Part shown: positions 37,574 to 46,955 of the stretch, piece by piece | Layout: every line of letters begins with the position of its first letter | Numbering within the stretch: position 1 is the first letter of the stretch | Origin: Salinigranum salinum | GTDB taxonomy: Archaea; Halobacteriota; Halobacteria; Halobacteriales; Haloferacaceae | DNA: 64,000 bases | Direction: 5' to 3' | NCBI RefSeq assembly: GCF_009176545.1 | Contig: NZ_VTOJ01000002.1 | Coordinates: forward strand, 1,426,001 to 1,490,000 | Made by a program: the position numbers and the translations under genes | The notes under the pieces: model-generated | Seen by the model: the letters and a program-made list of their open reading frames with translations, nothing else | Database searches by the model: none | Told to the model about the DNA's origin: nothing

Positions 37574-38596
37574 CTACGCCAGCCCGTCGACGTCCTCCCG
37601 AACGTCGTCGAGCGCCGCCTGCACGTCGGTCCAGTCGATCGGCGGCTCGAACGGGTCGAGGGCGGCGTCGAGTGCGCGGAGCTGGTCCGCGAACCGGTCG
37701 TGCCAGCGCCGGCGCGCGAGGTCGTCGAGGCGGTCGTCGAGAGCGTGCCACCGGCGTTCGAGCGCGTCGAGGCGGTCGTCGAGGTCGTCGAGGGACGCGC
37801 CGTCGTCGTCGGAGTCCGCGGTCGTGCCGGCCGCGTCTCGCGCTGCCAGGGTGTGGAGGTCGGCCAGTTCGGCGCGGAGGTCGGCGAGCAGGAGTCCGAC
37901 CGCACGGTGACGGAGCGTCGCCTCGAACCAGCCGAGTGCCGGATCGTCGGCGTCGACGTCCGCGGCGGCGTCGTCCGTTCCACCCGCGACGGCGTCCGCC
38001 AGGTCGTCGACGGTCCCGGCGAGGGCGTCGAGCGACTCGTCGAGCGCGTCGAGTTCCGAGGCGAACTCATCGTACCGGGCGACGGGCGTCGCGAGCCACC
38101 GCTGGAACTCCTCGGCGTCGACGTAGAGTTCGTCTGCCGCGCGCTGGGTCGCGTTGGCCGTCTCGGTGAGGTCCCGGATCGCGGCCGCGGTCTCGAAGAG
38201 GTCGTCCGTGGCGTCGCCGTCGACGAGGCGCTGGAGTTCCACACCGAGGTCGGCCACCCGCGCCTCCACCGCGTCGAGCCGCGACTCAAACGCGTCCAGC
38301 CGTGCGGCGACGGTGTCGACGTCGGCGACCGGTTCGGCCGCCTCCCGGGCGTCCGACAGTTCGATCGCGGCGAACTCGGCTCTCGTCTCTGGGGTCGAAA
38401 CCACCTTCGAGAGGTGCGCGAGCGCGTCGTCGACCGCGTCGGTCGACACGACGCCCTCGTCGTCAGTGACGTGCGAGAGCGCGCGGCGAACCGCGTCGGG
38501 GTCACGTCCCGTATCGGCGACGACCCTGTCGACGGCGTCGTCGAGCGGTACCCCCTCGATCCGATCCAGCCCCGGCTCGCCGTCCTCCGGACTCAT
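37574..38596 (-). CDS. Long coiled-coil protein of unknown function
   Basis: The 340-residue protein begins with a small helical segment (LDRIEGVPLDDAVDRVVADTGRDPDAVRRALSHV) and continues as long helices (RLDAFESRLDAVEARVADLGVELQRLVDG; ELDALDESLDALAGTVDDLADAV). There is no transmembrane helix and no catalytic motif. Such proteins have been loosely labelled halobacterial transducer proteins, without evidence. It lies between the two tail-to-tail pst operons, so a link to phosphate control is possible. A TATA-like ctataacg is about 34 nt upstream. Confidence 0.72.
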   Translation of the reverse strand: MSPEDGEPGLDRIEGVPLDDAVDRVVADTGRDPDAVRRALSHVTDDEGVVSTDAVDDALAHLSKVVSTPETRAEFAAIELSDAREAAEPVADVDTVAARLDAFESRLDAVEARVADLGVELQRLVDGDATDDLFETAAAIRDLTETANATQRAADELYVDAEEFQRWLATPVARYDEFASELDALDESLDALAGTVDDLADAVAGGTDDAAADVDADDPALGWFEATLRHRAVGLLLADLRAELADLHTLAARDAAGTTADSDDDGASLDDLDDRLDALERRWHALDDRLDDLARRRWHDRFADQLRALDAALDPFEPPIDWTDVQAALDDVREDVDGLA

Positions 38597-38704
38597 GTAC
38601 GCTCGAACGACGTTCGTGTAGGTCGTTATAGCTTCCGTAACGCGGTCGACGGGTCCACGAGGCTCGTGGCGGATCGAGCCGAAGAGCGGGGGAGACGGAC
38701 GGGG

Positions 38705-39379
38705 TCAGTACAGCAGTTCGTCGTTCTGTTCGACCATGTACAGCGTGCGAGCGGCGATGTTGACCGCGTGGTCGCCGACCCGTTCGAGGTCGCGGATCGT
38801 GAGGAAGAGCCGGGAGACGTCCTGGAACGTCTCGTCGACGTCGGCGTCCTCCTCGAACGAGTCGACCTCGAGGAGCGAGCGGACGACGGTCTGACTCGCC
38901 ACCGTGCACATCTCGTCGACCTCGTCGTCCCGCTCGGCGATGGCGTGGCAGCCGTCGACGTGCTCGTCGGCGTACGCGCTCATCGCTCGTTCGAGCATGT
39001 CGAGCGTCTCGTCACCGATCTGTCTGATGTCGACCTCGGGGTATGCCTCGCGTTCGGCCTGGAGGGCGTAGCCGCCGAGGTTCGTCGCGAGGTCGCCGAT
39101 GCGTTCGAGATCGGTGATGATCTTGAACGACGAGGCGATGAAGCGGAGGTCGCCCGCGACCGGCTGCTGGAGGGCGATGAGGTCGATACAGTCCTGCTCG
39201 AGTTCGAGGTAGAGCCGGTTGATCTCGCCGTCGCCCGCGATCACTTGCTCGGCGAGCCGTTCGTCCTTCTCCTCGAGGGCGTCGAGTCCGGTGCGGAGCT
39301 GTTCGGCGACGAGTTCGCTCATGTAGAGCACGTCGTCGCGAAGTCCCTGGAGGCGGGACTGGTATTCCTGTCGGGCCAT
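38705..39379 (-). CDS. phoU: Phosphate-transport regulator PhoU (copy 1 of the tandem pair)
   Basis: The 224-residue PhoU protein has two three-helix repeats, each with the conserved PhoU pattern: QQPVAGDLRFIASSFKIITDLERIGDLATN in the first and ESxxRDLERVGDHAVNIAARTLYMVEQND in the second. The Glu/Asp-rich clusters bind metal ions in known structures. PhoU proteins modulate Pst and phosphate signalling. It is the last gene of the second pst cluster and has its own promoter (gggtttaac, about 26 nt upstream). The paralogue upstream is 224 residues as well. Confidence 0.93.
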   Translation of the reverse strand: MARQEYQSRLQGLRDDVLYMSELVAEQLRTGLDALEEKDERLAEQVIAGDGEINRLYLELEQDCIDLIALQQPVAGDLRFIASSFKIITDLERIGDLATNLGGYALQAEREAYPEVDIRQIGDETLDMLERAMSAYADEHVDGCHAIAERDDEVDEMCTVASQTVVRSLLEVDSFEEDADVDETFQDVSRLFLTIRDLERVGDHAVNIAARTLYMVEQNDELLY

Positions 39380-39485
39380 GTGTACGAGTGGATGGGCGGA
39401 CTGTTAAACCCTCCCATTGAGACAATATTGCTATTTATTGGTATATATCAATTGTGGGGCCGGGGTATAGAGGTCGACGGCGAGA
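39380..39485 (-). promoter_or_regulatory. AT-rich promoter region upstream of phoU
   Basis: This gap between the two phoU genes is strikingly AT-rich from 39420 to 39455 (gctatttattggtatatatc). On the minus strand it carries gggtttaac about 26-33 nt before the downstream phoU ATG and GATATATA at 39442-39449. The motif also occurs next to three other genes of the phosphate island. Confidence 0.55.
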
Positions 39486-40160
39486 TCAGTACAGTAGCGT
39501 CGTCCGGTTCGTCACCATGTAGAACGATCGGGCGGCGATGTTGACCGCGTGGTCGCCGACGCGTTCGACGTCGCGCAGGGTCAACAGGAGGCGGTTGACC
39601 TCCGTCAGGAGTCGCTCGAGTTCGTCGTCCGCGAACGTCTTCGTCGTCTCGACGAGGTCGATGACGACGTTCTGCGCCACGCGCTCGCAGAGCCCGTCGA
39701 GTTCGTCGTCGCGTTCGACGACCGCCGCCGCGAGGTCGGCGTCTTCGGTCTCGTACGCCTCGAGCGCCTGCTCGACCATCTCACACGCCAGCGTCCCGAC
39801 GTCGATGAGGCTCGCGTCGGGGAAGTACGGCTCCTCGATCGATCGGACGTACGCCGAGAGGTTCGTCGCGAGGTCGCCGATCCGTTCGAGTTCGGTGATG
39901 ATCTTGAACGAGGCCGTGACGAACCGGAGGTCGCCCGCGACCGGCTGCTGGAGGGCGAAGAGGTCGATGCAGTCCGCCTCGAGTTCGAGGTACCGCTCGT
40001 TGATCTCCTCGTCGCCCTCGATGACCTCCTCGGCGAGTGTGCGGTCGTCGGTCTCGATGGCGTCGAGCGCGAGTTCGAGCCGCCCCGAGACCGTCTCGCC
40101 GAACGAGACGACGTCATCGCGGAGCGTCCTGAGTTCCGCCTGATACACGTCGCGGGGCAT
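39486..40160 (-). CDS. phoU: Phosphate-transport regulator PhoU (copy 2 of the tandem pair)
   Basis: The 224-residue PhoU paralogue lies just upstream of the other copy, in the same direction. The repeats LQQPVAGDLRFVTASFKIITELERIGDLATN and LRDVERVGDHAVNIAARSFYMVTNRTTLLY match the neighbour's closely, including the shared LLY C-terminus, so this is a tandem duplication that has since diverged. ATG 40160 (MPRDVYQAELRTLRDDV) is preferred over an in-frame upstream extension. A 195-bp gap separates it from pstB2, so it may have its own promoter (aaacagtaat about 28 nt upstream). Confidence 0.92.
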   Translation of the reverse strand: MPRDVYQAELRTLRDDVVSFGETVSGRLELALDAIETDDRTLAEEVIEGDEEINERYLELEADCIDLFALQQPVAGDLRFVTASFKIITELERIGDLATNLSAYVRSIEEPYFPDASLIDVGTLACEMVEQALEAYETEDADLAAAVVERDDELDGLCERVAQNVVIDLVETTKTFADDELERLLTEVNRLLLTLRDVERVGDHAVNIAARSFYMVTNRTTLLY

Positions 40161-40355
40161 GCCACTCGAATGGCCCGTCGGCGTGATTACTGTTTGGTTC
40201 GATCCGACGACCGGGGAGCAGACCGGGCCCCCGGGGCCAGCAACGCCGGACCTCCGTGGTGACGGAGCGGAATGCGGCACAGGCGGAGGCGGGTTCCATG
40301 GGCTGGACCGCGCCGATGGCGAGGAGAGCGACGGACAGGGACGAACGTGGGTGCG

Positions 40356-41237
40356 TTACCCGAACTTGCCGGTGATGTAGTCCTCGACGCGCTGGCTGGC
40401 GGGGTTCTCGAAGATCTTCTGTGTGTCGTCGAACTCGACGAGCTCGCCGCCGGTGAGGAACACCGCGGTCTTGTCCGAGATCCGGGCGGCCTGCTGCATG
40501 TTGTGCGTGACGATCACGACCGTGTACTCCTCGGCGAGGTCCTCGATGAGGTCTTCGATCTTTGAGGTGGCGATCGGGTCCAGCGCGGAGGCCGGTTCGT
40601 CCATCAGGATCACCTCGGGGTCCGGAGCGATGGCACGGGCGATACAGAGCCGCTGCTGTTGCCCGCCGGAGAGGTCGAGACCCGACTCGTCGAGTTTGTC
40701 CTTCACCTCGTCCCAGAGCGCGGCGCGCTTGAGCGACTCCTCGACGATGGCGTCGTAGTCACCCTCCTTGTTCTGGATCTCGAGCCCGTAGGCGACGTTG
40801 TCGTAGATGCTCTTGGGGAAGGGGTTCGGCTTCTGGAACACCATCCCCACCCGTCGTCGGAGGGCGACGGGGTCGACGTCGGCGTCGTACACGTTCTTCC
40901 CGCGGAGGTAGAGGTTACCCTCCACGCGCGCGGCGTCCACGAGGTCGTTCATCCGGTTGATACACCGGAGGAACGTCGACTTACCGCACCCCGAGGGACC
41001 GATCATCGCGGTGACGCGGTTCTCGGGGATCTCTAGGGAGATGTCGTCGAGCGCCTGCACGTCGTTGTAGTAGACGTCGATGTGCTCGGCCCGGATGACC
41101 GTCGGCGTCGAGACGCGGTGGGTGCTCTCGGTGACGCTCTCGCTCACGTCGGTCTGGACGAGCATGTCGTCGTCGGAGGGGTCCGCGGTCTCTCTGTGCG
41201 TCGATTCGGCCATCGTCCGTCTGTTTTCGTCACTCAT
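40356..41237 (-). CDS. pstB: Phosphate ABC transporter ATPase PstB (copy 2)
   Basis: The 293-residue ATPase has Walker [10 protein letters not shown] at 80-88, Q-loop [25 protein letters not shown] signature [15 protein letters not shown] and Walker [23 protein letters not shown]. The first 45 residues are an acidic extension that differs from copy 1. It starts 4 bp after pstA2 and completes the second transporter. Pairing with PstA2/C2 is inferred from gene order. The ATG 41237 is preceded by pstA2's stop. Confidence 0.97.
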   Translation of the reverse strand: MSDENRRTMAESTHRETADPSDDDMLVQTDVSESVTESTHRVSTPTVIRAEHIDVYYNDVQALDDISLEIPENRVTAMIGPSGCGKSTFLRCINRMNDLVDAARVEGNLYLRGKNVYDADVDPVALRRRVGMVFQKPNPFPKSIYDNVAYGLEIQNKEGDYDAIVEESLKRAALWDEVKDKLDESGLDLSGGQQQRLCIARAIAPDPEVILMDEPASALDPIATSKIEDLIEDLAEEYTVVIVTHNMQQAARISDKTAVFLTGGELVEFDDTQKIFENPASQRVEDYITGKFG

Positions 41238-41241
41238 GGTG

Positions 41242-42900
41242 TTAGGATCGGTCAGTCTGGTACCTGTTTCGGAGGACGATCGCGATGGAGTTCATCGCCA
41301 AGAGGACGCTCACGAGCACGACGACGCCCGCGGGCACGGCCTTGGTGTAGAAGTCCTCGCTGGCGAAGAGGCTCGCCCACGCGAACACCTGCAGGGGCAT
41401 CGCGCTCGCCTTCGCGGAGAACTCGGTCGGGAGCGAGAAGACGACGCTGGGCGCGCCGATCATGATGAGCGGTGCGGTCTCGCCGATCGCGCGACCGAGC
41501 GCGAGGATGGTCCCCGTCATGATCCCCGGGAAGGCCCGCGGGAGGACGACCCGTCGGACGGTCTGCCACTTGGTCGCACCCATCCCGTACGAGGCCTGGC
41601 GCTGTTCGGTGGGGACGCTCCGGATCGCCTCGCGCGAGGAGATGATGACGATCGGCAGGATGAGGAGTGCGAGCGTCGCGCCACCGATCGCCACGGTGCC
41701 CGTCGGCTGGCCGAGGTAGGTGACGAACACACCGAGACCGAGCAGCCCGTACACCACGCTCGGAACGCCCGCGAGATTCGAGATGTTGACGTCGATGAAC
41801 CGGGTGAGACGGTTGTCCGGCGCGTACTCTTCGAGGTAGATGGCCGCGCCGACGCCCAGCGGGAACGCCAGGATCGCGACGGTGATCATCAGGAGGATGG
41901 AGCCACCGATGGCCGGGTAGAGCCCCGCGTCGACGGCGTTGCGGCTGTGAGCGCTCGTGAGGAACTGCCAGTCGACCCACGCCACGGGACCAGCGAACCC
42001 CATCACCTCCACGACGACCGCGCCGACGAGCGCGCCACCGACGACGACGGCAGGGACGAACAGGCCGGCGCGCTCGGCCGGTCGGGAGACGGCACCGCCG
42101 ACGACGTACGCCGCGGTGGGGACGACGGTCACGCTCGCGAGCACCGTCGCCGGGACGGGATCGACGCCGACGACGGGGCCGACGAGCGCAGACGCCGCGA
42201 CGACCGCGAGCGTCCCGACGCCGGCCGCGACGCCCGCGCGAACACCACGGAGTCCATACGCGTAGAGCGCGGCGGCGACCGTGGTGATGCCGCCGACCGA
42301 GACGGTGAGCAACACCCAGTCGACCGGGAGGATGGGGAGCGTCGAGAACAGCGTCACGACGCTCGGGACGACCGCGGGAGCGCCGACCACCCCACCGAGG
42401 GGCCCCGGCAGGCCGAACAGCGAGACGTAGAAGAGCAGGGTCGTGAGCCCGAGTTTGGCCTCGAAGGGGAGCCGTCCGCCCGCGCGTTCGACGCCGACGA
42501 CGACCGCCGACGGCACGACGAGCGCGAGCACGAAGCCGAACCACGCGACGGGCGGGACGATGTCGACGAACACCATCGCCACCCCACCGCTGAACATGAG
42601 GCTGACGACGAGGAGGCCGACGGCCAGTACCCCGAACGTGAGCGCCTCGGTGTCGCGGACGGCGAGATAGCCGCCGACGAGCAGCGTCGGAACGACGAGC
42701 GTCACGAAGAACGTCAGGTGCCACCCCGGGTCGGCCGTGAGCGGCTGGACCGCGTCGTTGGCGACGAAGACGAGGAGGATCGCGAGCATGACGAGCCCGA
42801 ACATCGTCGCCACCTGCAGGAGGTACTGGAACAGCGTTCCGACAGTCTTGTCGACCTCCCCGAAACTCTCGATGACCTGAGATCGGGTGTCGGTCGCCAT
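41242..42900 (-). CDS. pstA: Phosphate ABC transporter permease PstA (copy 2)
   Basis: This 552-residue long-form permease has about eight extra N-terminal helices ([69 protein letters not shown]) before the ABC core ([94 protein letters not shown]). ATG 42900 is used, since upstream codons would overlap pstC2, whose stop lies 1 nt away. The extra region is shared in style, not closely in sequence, with PstA1. Confidence 0.95.
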   Translation of the reverse strand: MATDTRSQVIESFGEVDKTVGTLFQYLLQVATMFGLVMLAILLVFVANDAVQPLTADPGWHLTFFVTLVVPTLLVGGYLAVRDTEALTFGVLAVGLLVVSLMFSGGVAMVFVDIVPPVAWFGFVLALVVPSAVVVGVERAGGRLPFEAKLGLTTLLFYVSLFGLPGPLGGVVGAPAVVPSVVTLFSTLPILPVDWVLLTVSVGGITTVAAALYAYGLRGVRAGVAAGVGTLAVVAASALVGPVVGVDPVPATVLASVTVVPTAAYVVGGAVSRPAERAGLFVPAVVVGGALVGAVVVEVMGFAGPVAWVDWQFLTSAHSRNAVDAGLYPAIGGSILLMITVAILAFPLGVGAAIYLEEYAPDNRLTRFIDVNISNLAGVPSVVYGLLGLGVFVTYLGQPTGTVAIGGATLALLILPIVIISSREAIRSVPTEQRQASYGMGATKWQTVRRVVLPRAFPGIMTGTILALGRAIGETAPLIMIGAPSVVFSLPTEFSAKASAMPLQVFAWASLFASEDFYTKAVPAGVVVLVSVLLAMNSIAIVLRNRYQTDRS

Positions 42901-42901
42901 C

Positions 42902-43861
42902 TCAGTACTCCTCCCGGTAGCGCTGTGCGACGAAGTCACTGATGACGTTCATCACGAGCGTGATGACGAACAGCGTGAGCCCGATGGCGAAGAGGCTACG
43001 GTACGCGATGCCCCCGCCGGTGATGTCTCCCAGCAGGAGCTGGACCATCGCCGCGGTCATCGGCAGGGCACCCTCCTGGTACGCGGCTGGATTCAGGGGG
43101 TTGAGGAACTGCGCGCGCGACCCCGCAGCGACGGTGACGGCCATCGTCTCGCCGATGGCCCGGGAGAGCGCGAGGATGAACGACGAGAAGATCCCCGACA
43201 GGGCCGCAGGGACCACGATACCCGTCGAGACGTCGAACTTCGTCGCACCCATGCCGTAGCCGGCCTGCCGGAGCTCGTCGGGAACGGCCGACATCGCGTC
43301 CTCGCTGATCGACGCGACCATCGGGATGATCATGATGCCGACGACGAGACTCGCCGAGATGAGGTTGAACGTGCCGACGCCGGGGAGAACCATCTGGATG
43401 GCGGGCGTGATGTAGATGAGTGCGAAGAAACCGTAGACGACCGTCGGGATCCCCGCGAGCACTTCGAGCGCGGGCTTCAGGACGGCACGATGCCGGGGGT
43501 CCGCGTACTCGCTGAGGTATATCGCGGTCGCGACGCCCAGCGGGAGGGCGACGACCGCCGACCCGATGGTGATCATCAGCGTCGCGGAGACGAGCGCGAG
43601 GACGCCGAACTCCTCGTTGTTGATCTGCCACGTCGTCCCGGTGAGGAAGTCGACGATCGACGCCGTCGGTCCCTCGATCCCCATGAGCGGTGCGGTGACA
43701 GTGAAGAACTTCGCGGCCTCCGTCACGAGCAGTAGGATGATGCTCACGGTCGTGACGACGGAGAGCGCCGCACACAGGAAGAAGAACGTGCGCGTCAGGA
43801 GCTCCTGCGGCGCGTTCTCCGTGTTCCGCGTGAGGTCGTTCGTGATGTCGTCCGTGCTCAT
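42902..43861 (-). CDS. pstC: Phosphate ABC transporter permease PstC (copy 2)
   Basis: The 319-residue permease has a compact core without the extra N-terminal helices of copy 1. Helices include [21 protein letters not shown] and [21 protein letters not shown]; then [24 protein letters not shown] and the coupling loop [26 protein letters not shown] (EAA motif). Its stop lies 1 nt from the pstA2 start. A 66-bp gap to pstS2 contains a T5 run (minus strand) and GATATATA 5-13 nt before the ATG, so it may be transcribed separately from pstS2. Confidence 0.95.
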   Translation of the reverse strand: MSTDDITNDLTRNTENAPQELLTRTFFFLCAALSVVTTVSIILLLVTEAAKFFTVTAPLMGIEGPTASIVDFLTGTTWQINNEEFGVLALVSATLMITIGSAVVALPLGVATAIYLSEYADPRHRAVLKPALEVLAGIPTVVYGFFALIYITPAIQMVLPGVGTFNLISASLVVGIMIIPMVASISEDAMSAVPDELRQAGYGMGATKFDVSTGIVVPAALSGIFSSFILALSRAIGETMAVTVAAGSRAQFLNPLNPAAYQEGALPMTAAMVQLLLGDITGGGIAYRSLFAIGLTLFVITLVMNVISDFVAQRYREEY

Positions 43862-43866
43862 GTGGC

Positions 43867-43894
43867 TATATATCCCGTGTGGCCCACTGAAAAA
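43867..43894 (-). promoter_or_regulatory. GATATATA and T5 run in the pstS2-pstC2 gap
   Basis: On the minus strand the gap has a five-T run (complement of aaaaa at 43890-43894) after pstS2 and then ggaGATATATAgcc-like sequence (GATATATA, complement of 43867-43874) just before the pstC2 start. The T-run mirrors the one between pstS1 and pstC1. Confidence 0.4.
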
Positions 43895-43927
43895 CCTCCT
43901 TATTCACGCTTCCATCTCGAGATCAGG

Positions 43928-44980
43928 TCAGCCCGACTGAGCCTCCTCGATGGCCGACTCGAGCGTGTCGATCTGTGCCTGCTGCTGTGAGTCGTCGAGC
44001 GGCACGTAGCCGACCTCGTCGGCGACGACCTCCTGGTTGGTCGTGTTCTCCATCCAGAAGCGTGCGAACTCCGCGACCTGTTCCTCGGCGAGCGAGGACG
44101 TGGCAGGGTAGGTGAACAGCGGCCGCGACAGCGGCGTGTACGCGCCGGATTTGGCGGTCTCCAGCGACGGCTCGACCGGGCCGTCGCCGCCGTCGATGGC
44201 GACCGCCGTCACCGAGTCGGCGTTCTGGCTGTAGTACGCGAAACCGAGGTAGCCCATGGCGTACTGCGAGCCCTCGACGCCACGGATGATGGTGCGGTCC
44301 TGCTCTGTCGGCGAGTAGTCCTGTCGGTGACCCGGTCCCTCCTCGCCGATCACCGCCTCGATGAAGTAGTCGTACGTTCCGGAGGCGTCCGTGGGACCGA
44401 ACAGTTCGAGTTCCTCGTCGGGCCAGTCGGAGTCGATGTCTGCCCACGTCGTCGGCGGGTCCTCCGCGGACCAGATCTCCCTGAGCTGGTCGACGGTGAG
44501 CGACTCGGCCCAGTCGTTCTCGTTGTTGACGACGACGGTCAGCGCGTCGGTCGCGACCTGGAGTTCGACGGGTTCGACATCGTTGTCGGTACAGAGCTGT
44601 TCCTCCTCGGGAGAGATCGGGCGTGAGGCGTTGTTGAAATCCGTCTCGCCCACGCAGAAGAAGTTCTGGAAACCGCCACCGGATCCGGTCGACTGGAGGC
44701 TGAACTCGACGCCGGGGTGTTCCTCTTTGAACAGTTCGCTGAAGGCGGTCGCCAGCGGGAACACCGTCGACGAGCCGGCGATGTCGATCGCGCCGGAGAG
44801 CTGCCCGCCGGACGGCCCGTCCGAACTCCCGGAGCTACCGGACGACCCGCCCGAGCTTCCGGAGTCACCGGACGACCCGCTCGTGTTCTGTCGCGTGCAG
44901 CCGGCGAGACCGGCCGCTCCGACCGCACCGGCTCCGATCACGAACTCGCGCCGCGAGACGGGACCTCCCTTCTGTGTCAT
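43928..44980 (-). CDS. pstS: Phosphate ABC transporter substrate-binding lipoprotein PstS (copy 2)
   Basis: The 350-residue protein carries a Tat signal (SRREFVIGAG) with lipobox AAGLAGC and a Ser/Gly linker. The binding domain starts DIAGSSTVFPLATAFSELFKEEHPGVEFSLQSTGSGGGFQNFFCVGETDFNNASRPIS, with the STGSGGG phosphate-loop signature, and continues EELELFGPTDASGTYDYFIEAVIGEEG. ATG 44980 is preferred to GTG 44983. It is the first gene of the second operon and lies back to back with the AbrB-PhoU gene. It is more bacterial-like than copy 1, whose binding domain is longer. Confidence 0.95.
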   Translation of the reverse strand: MTQKGGPVSRREFVIGAGAVGAAGLAGCTRQNTSGSSGDSGSSGGSSGSSGSSDGPSGGQLSGAIDIAGSSTVFPLATAFSELFKEEHPGVEFSLQSTGSGGGFQNFFCVGETDFNNASRPISPEEEQLCTDNDVEPVELQVATDALTVVVNNENDWAESLTVDQLREIWSAEDPPTTWADIDSDWPDEELELFGPTDASGTYDYFIEAVIGEEGPGHRQDYSPTEQDRTIIRGVEGSQYAMGYLGFAYYSQNADSVTAVAIDGGDGPVEPSLETAKSGAYTPLSRPLFTYPATSSLAEEQVAEFARFWMENTTNQEVVADEVGYVPLDDSQQQAQIDTLESAIEEAQSG

Positions 44981-45273
44981 CACAGGACTCTGACCAGGTG
45001 AGAAGTAAATACTCTACTAATATAACTATATAGATATACGTGTGTGAATTCTTCAGTCGGAATCACCACGCACCCGAACGGATCGATACGGACGAATACG
45101 CGCGAGTGACGGCCCCAGTCGGCCGTCGACGCGTTCGGCCGAACTGAACGGAGTCGCCGGCTGCGAGGAGTAATTCGCCCGTCTCGTCCCGCCCGACACG
45201 AGCAGTACCCATACCACTCGCCCGATATATATTGATAGCCAAATTTATAGTGGAGTGCCGACCAGTGAACGAC
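44981..45273. promoter_or_regulatory. Bidirectional control region between pstS2 and the second AbrB-PhoU gene
   Basis: Both ends are AT-rich. On the left, agagtatttact (minus strand) supplies the likely TATA of pstS2 about 30 nt from its ATG, with actatatagatatac beyond it. On the right, GATATATA at 45224-45231 and a TATA-like aaatttatag at 45241-45250 precede the AbrB-PhoU ATG by 25-50 nt. The middle 150 bp are ordinary GC-rich sequence. Confidence 0.6.
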
Positions 45274-46275
45274 ATGGTCGAAACCCGCAAGGTGCAGGTC
45301 ACGGGCGGATCGACGTACACGGTGTCGATCCCGAAAGACTGGGCGACCGAGAACGGAGTCTCCGCGGGGAGCGAGGTGGAGTTCTACCCCGAGGGCGACT
45401 CGCTGTTCCTCACGCCACGCTCGGAGGAGGAGCGCACGGAGGGGACGCTGGACGTGACGGATCTCGAGGGCGACGAGCTCACCCGTGCGGTCATGACGAT
45501 GTACGTCTCGGGGTTCGACATCATCGCCCTCGAGAGCGCGCGCATCACGACCGACCAGCGCCGGACCATTCGCAAGGCCACACAGAGCCTCGTCGGCCTC
45601 GAAGTGCTAGAGGAGACCCGCGACCGCGTCGTCATCCGGGACCTGCTCGACTCGTCGGAGCTCTCCATCCACAACGCCGTCACCCGGATGCGGCTCATCG
45701 CGCTGTCGATGCTAGAGGACGCCCTGGCGGCGTTAGCCGACCTCGACGAGGACATGGCCCGGGACGTCATCCAGCGCGACGAGGACGTCGACCGGCTCTG
45801 GATGGTCGTCTCGCGCATCTTCCGGGCCACGCTCCGGACCCCGAAGGCCGCCGAGGAACTCGGCCTCCCCCGCGAGATGTGTTTCGACTACCAGTCGGCC
45901 GCCCGCCAACTGGAGCGGATCGCCGACCACGCGACGAAGATCGCCCACCTGACGCTGAACATCGAGCGACCGATCCCCGACGAGCTGGTCGAGGCGATCG
46001 AGGCGCTCCACACCGACGCCGCAGAGGTCGTCAACGGGGGGATGGACGCGCTGTTCGAAGAGGACAGCTCGGAGGCGACCCGACTGGCGAACGACGCCCG
46101 CGAGGCCGTCCAGGCCATCGACGAACGGGCCCGCAAGATCGACGAGTACCTCCGCGACCTCGATCCCGCGCGCGCACAGGTGCTCGGACTCATCGTCGAC
46201 TCCGTCTCCAGGAGCGCCGACTACGGCGGCAACATCGCCGAGACGGCGCTCCAGAAGGCGGCACCGACGCCGTAA
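45274..46275 (+). CDS. AbrB-domain PhoU-like regulator (copy 2)
   Basis: The 333-residue protein has an N-terminal SpoVT/AbrB domain (METRKVQVTGGSTYTVSIPKDWATENGVSAG) followed by a PhoU-like helical region (DYQSAARQLERIADHATKIAHLTLNIERPIPD and the second repeat RSADYGGNIAETALQKAAPTP). It is a paralogue of the copy at 36.4 kb (METRKLQEVGGGTYTVSIPKEWA), diverging elsewhere. It faces away from pstS2 and has a good leaderless promoter about 27 nt upstream of ATG 45274. It probably acts as a local DNA-binding regulator; the ligand and target are inferred. Confidence 0.9.
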   Translation: MVETRKVQVTGGSTYTVSIPKDWATENGVSAGSEVEFYPEGDSLFLTPRSEEERTEGTLDVTDLEGDELTRAVMTMYVSGFDIIALESARITTDQRRTIRKATQSLVGLEVLEETRDRVVIRDLLDSSELSIHNAVTRMRLIALSMLEDALAALADLDEDMARDVIQRDEDVDRLWMVVSRIFRATLRTPKAAEELGLPREMCFDYQSAARQLERIADHATKIAHLTLNIERPIPDELVEAIEALHTDAAEVVNGGMDALFEEDSSEATRLANDAREAVQAIDERARKIDEYLRDLDPARAQVLGLIVDSVSRSADYGGNIAETALQKAAPTP

Positions 46276-46456
46276 CGTCTCACGGCTCCTGCAGTTCGAC
46301 TCTTCGTCGCGGACGGTCCTGCACCCGGAACCGATCCGACAGCGGCGGCGCTCTGAGAGGATCGGCTCGACGGTTCGACGGTTCGACGCACGAGTCGCGA
46401 ACGGGTCGCCGTCGAGGATCACAGAACCAGTACCGACGGCCGGTGGGTTCGGACGG

Positions 46457-46834
46457 TTACTCGTCGTCGACGAGGACGGCGTTGACCTGGCCGTGCTGAC
46501 CCGGGCGGGAGGTGACACGAGCCAGCCCCTCGCTGGTCTCGATGATGGCACCCTTCGTGATGATGTTGCGTCGTTTGTAGTTGACGTTCGCGGGGTTGCT
46601 GTCGACGCCGAGGATCTCCACCTGGACCGACTCGTCGCCGTCGGCCACCTGTGCGACGTTCGTCGACAGGGCGCGGGTCTTGGTGCCGTTGCCGCGGGCG
46701 TCGACGACCTGGAACCGCGGTTCGCCGACCGTGGTCTCGCTCGCCTCGCGACCCAGTTCGGAGCGTTTCTTGTTCCGCGAGGGCTTGATGCGCCCCCCTG
46801 TCCGCTTCGTCGTCGAGCGTCCCTGGTACTTCAT
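46457..46834 (-). CDS. rps8e: 30S ribosomal protein S8e
   Basis: The 125-residue archaeal/eukaryotic S8e sits on the small subunit. It begins MKYQGRSTTKRTGGRIKPSRNKKRSELGREASETTVGEPRFQVVDARGNGTKTRALSTNVAQV and contains NPANVNYKRRNIITKGAIIETSEGLARVTSRPGQHGQVNAVLVDD, a complete match to the family. The ATG at 46834 has a TATA-like ttcaagtag about 27 nt upstream. It is divergent from the DUF2240 gene. Confidence 0.98.
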   Translation of the reverse strand: MKYQGRSTTKRTGGRIKPSRNKKRSELGREASETTVGEPRFQVVDARGNGTKTRALSTNVAQVADGDESVQVEILGVDSNPANVNYKRRNIITKGAIIETSEGLARVTSRPGQHGQVNAVLVDDE

Positions 46835-46955
46835 GCGTGGTAAGAGCGCCAGCGACTACTTGAATCGCACGAATCGCCGCCCGCTCCGGCCCCGTGCGGC
46901 TCCGTCCACGAGCCGAGACACAACCGTTAACCGCGTCGCGTCGGCGGTGGTGGGT

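Noticed and set aside
40161..40355. Hidden gene between phoU copy 2 and pstB2
   Set aside because: 195 bp without a coding signal; probably promoter DNA for the phoU pair.
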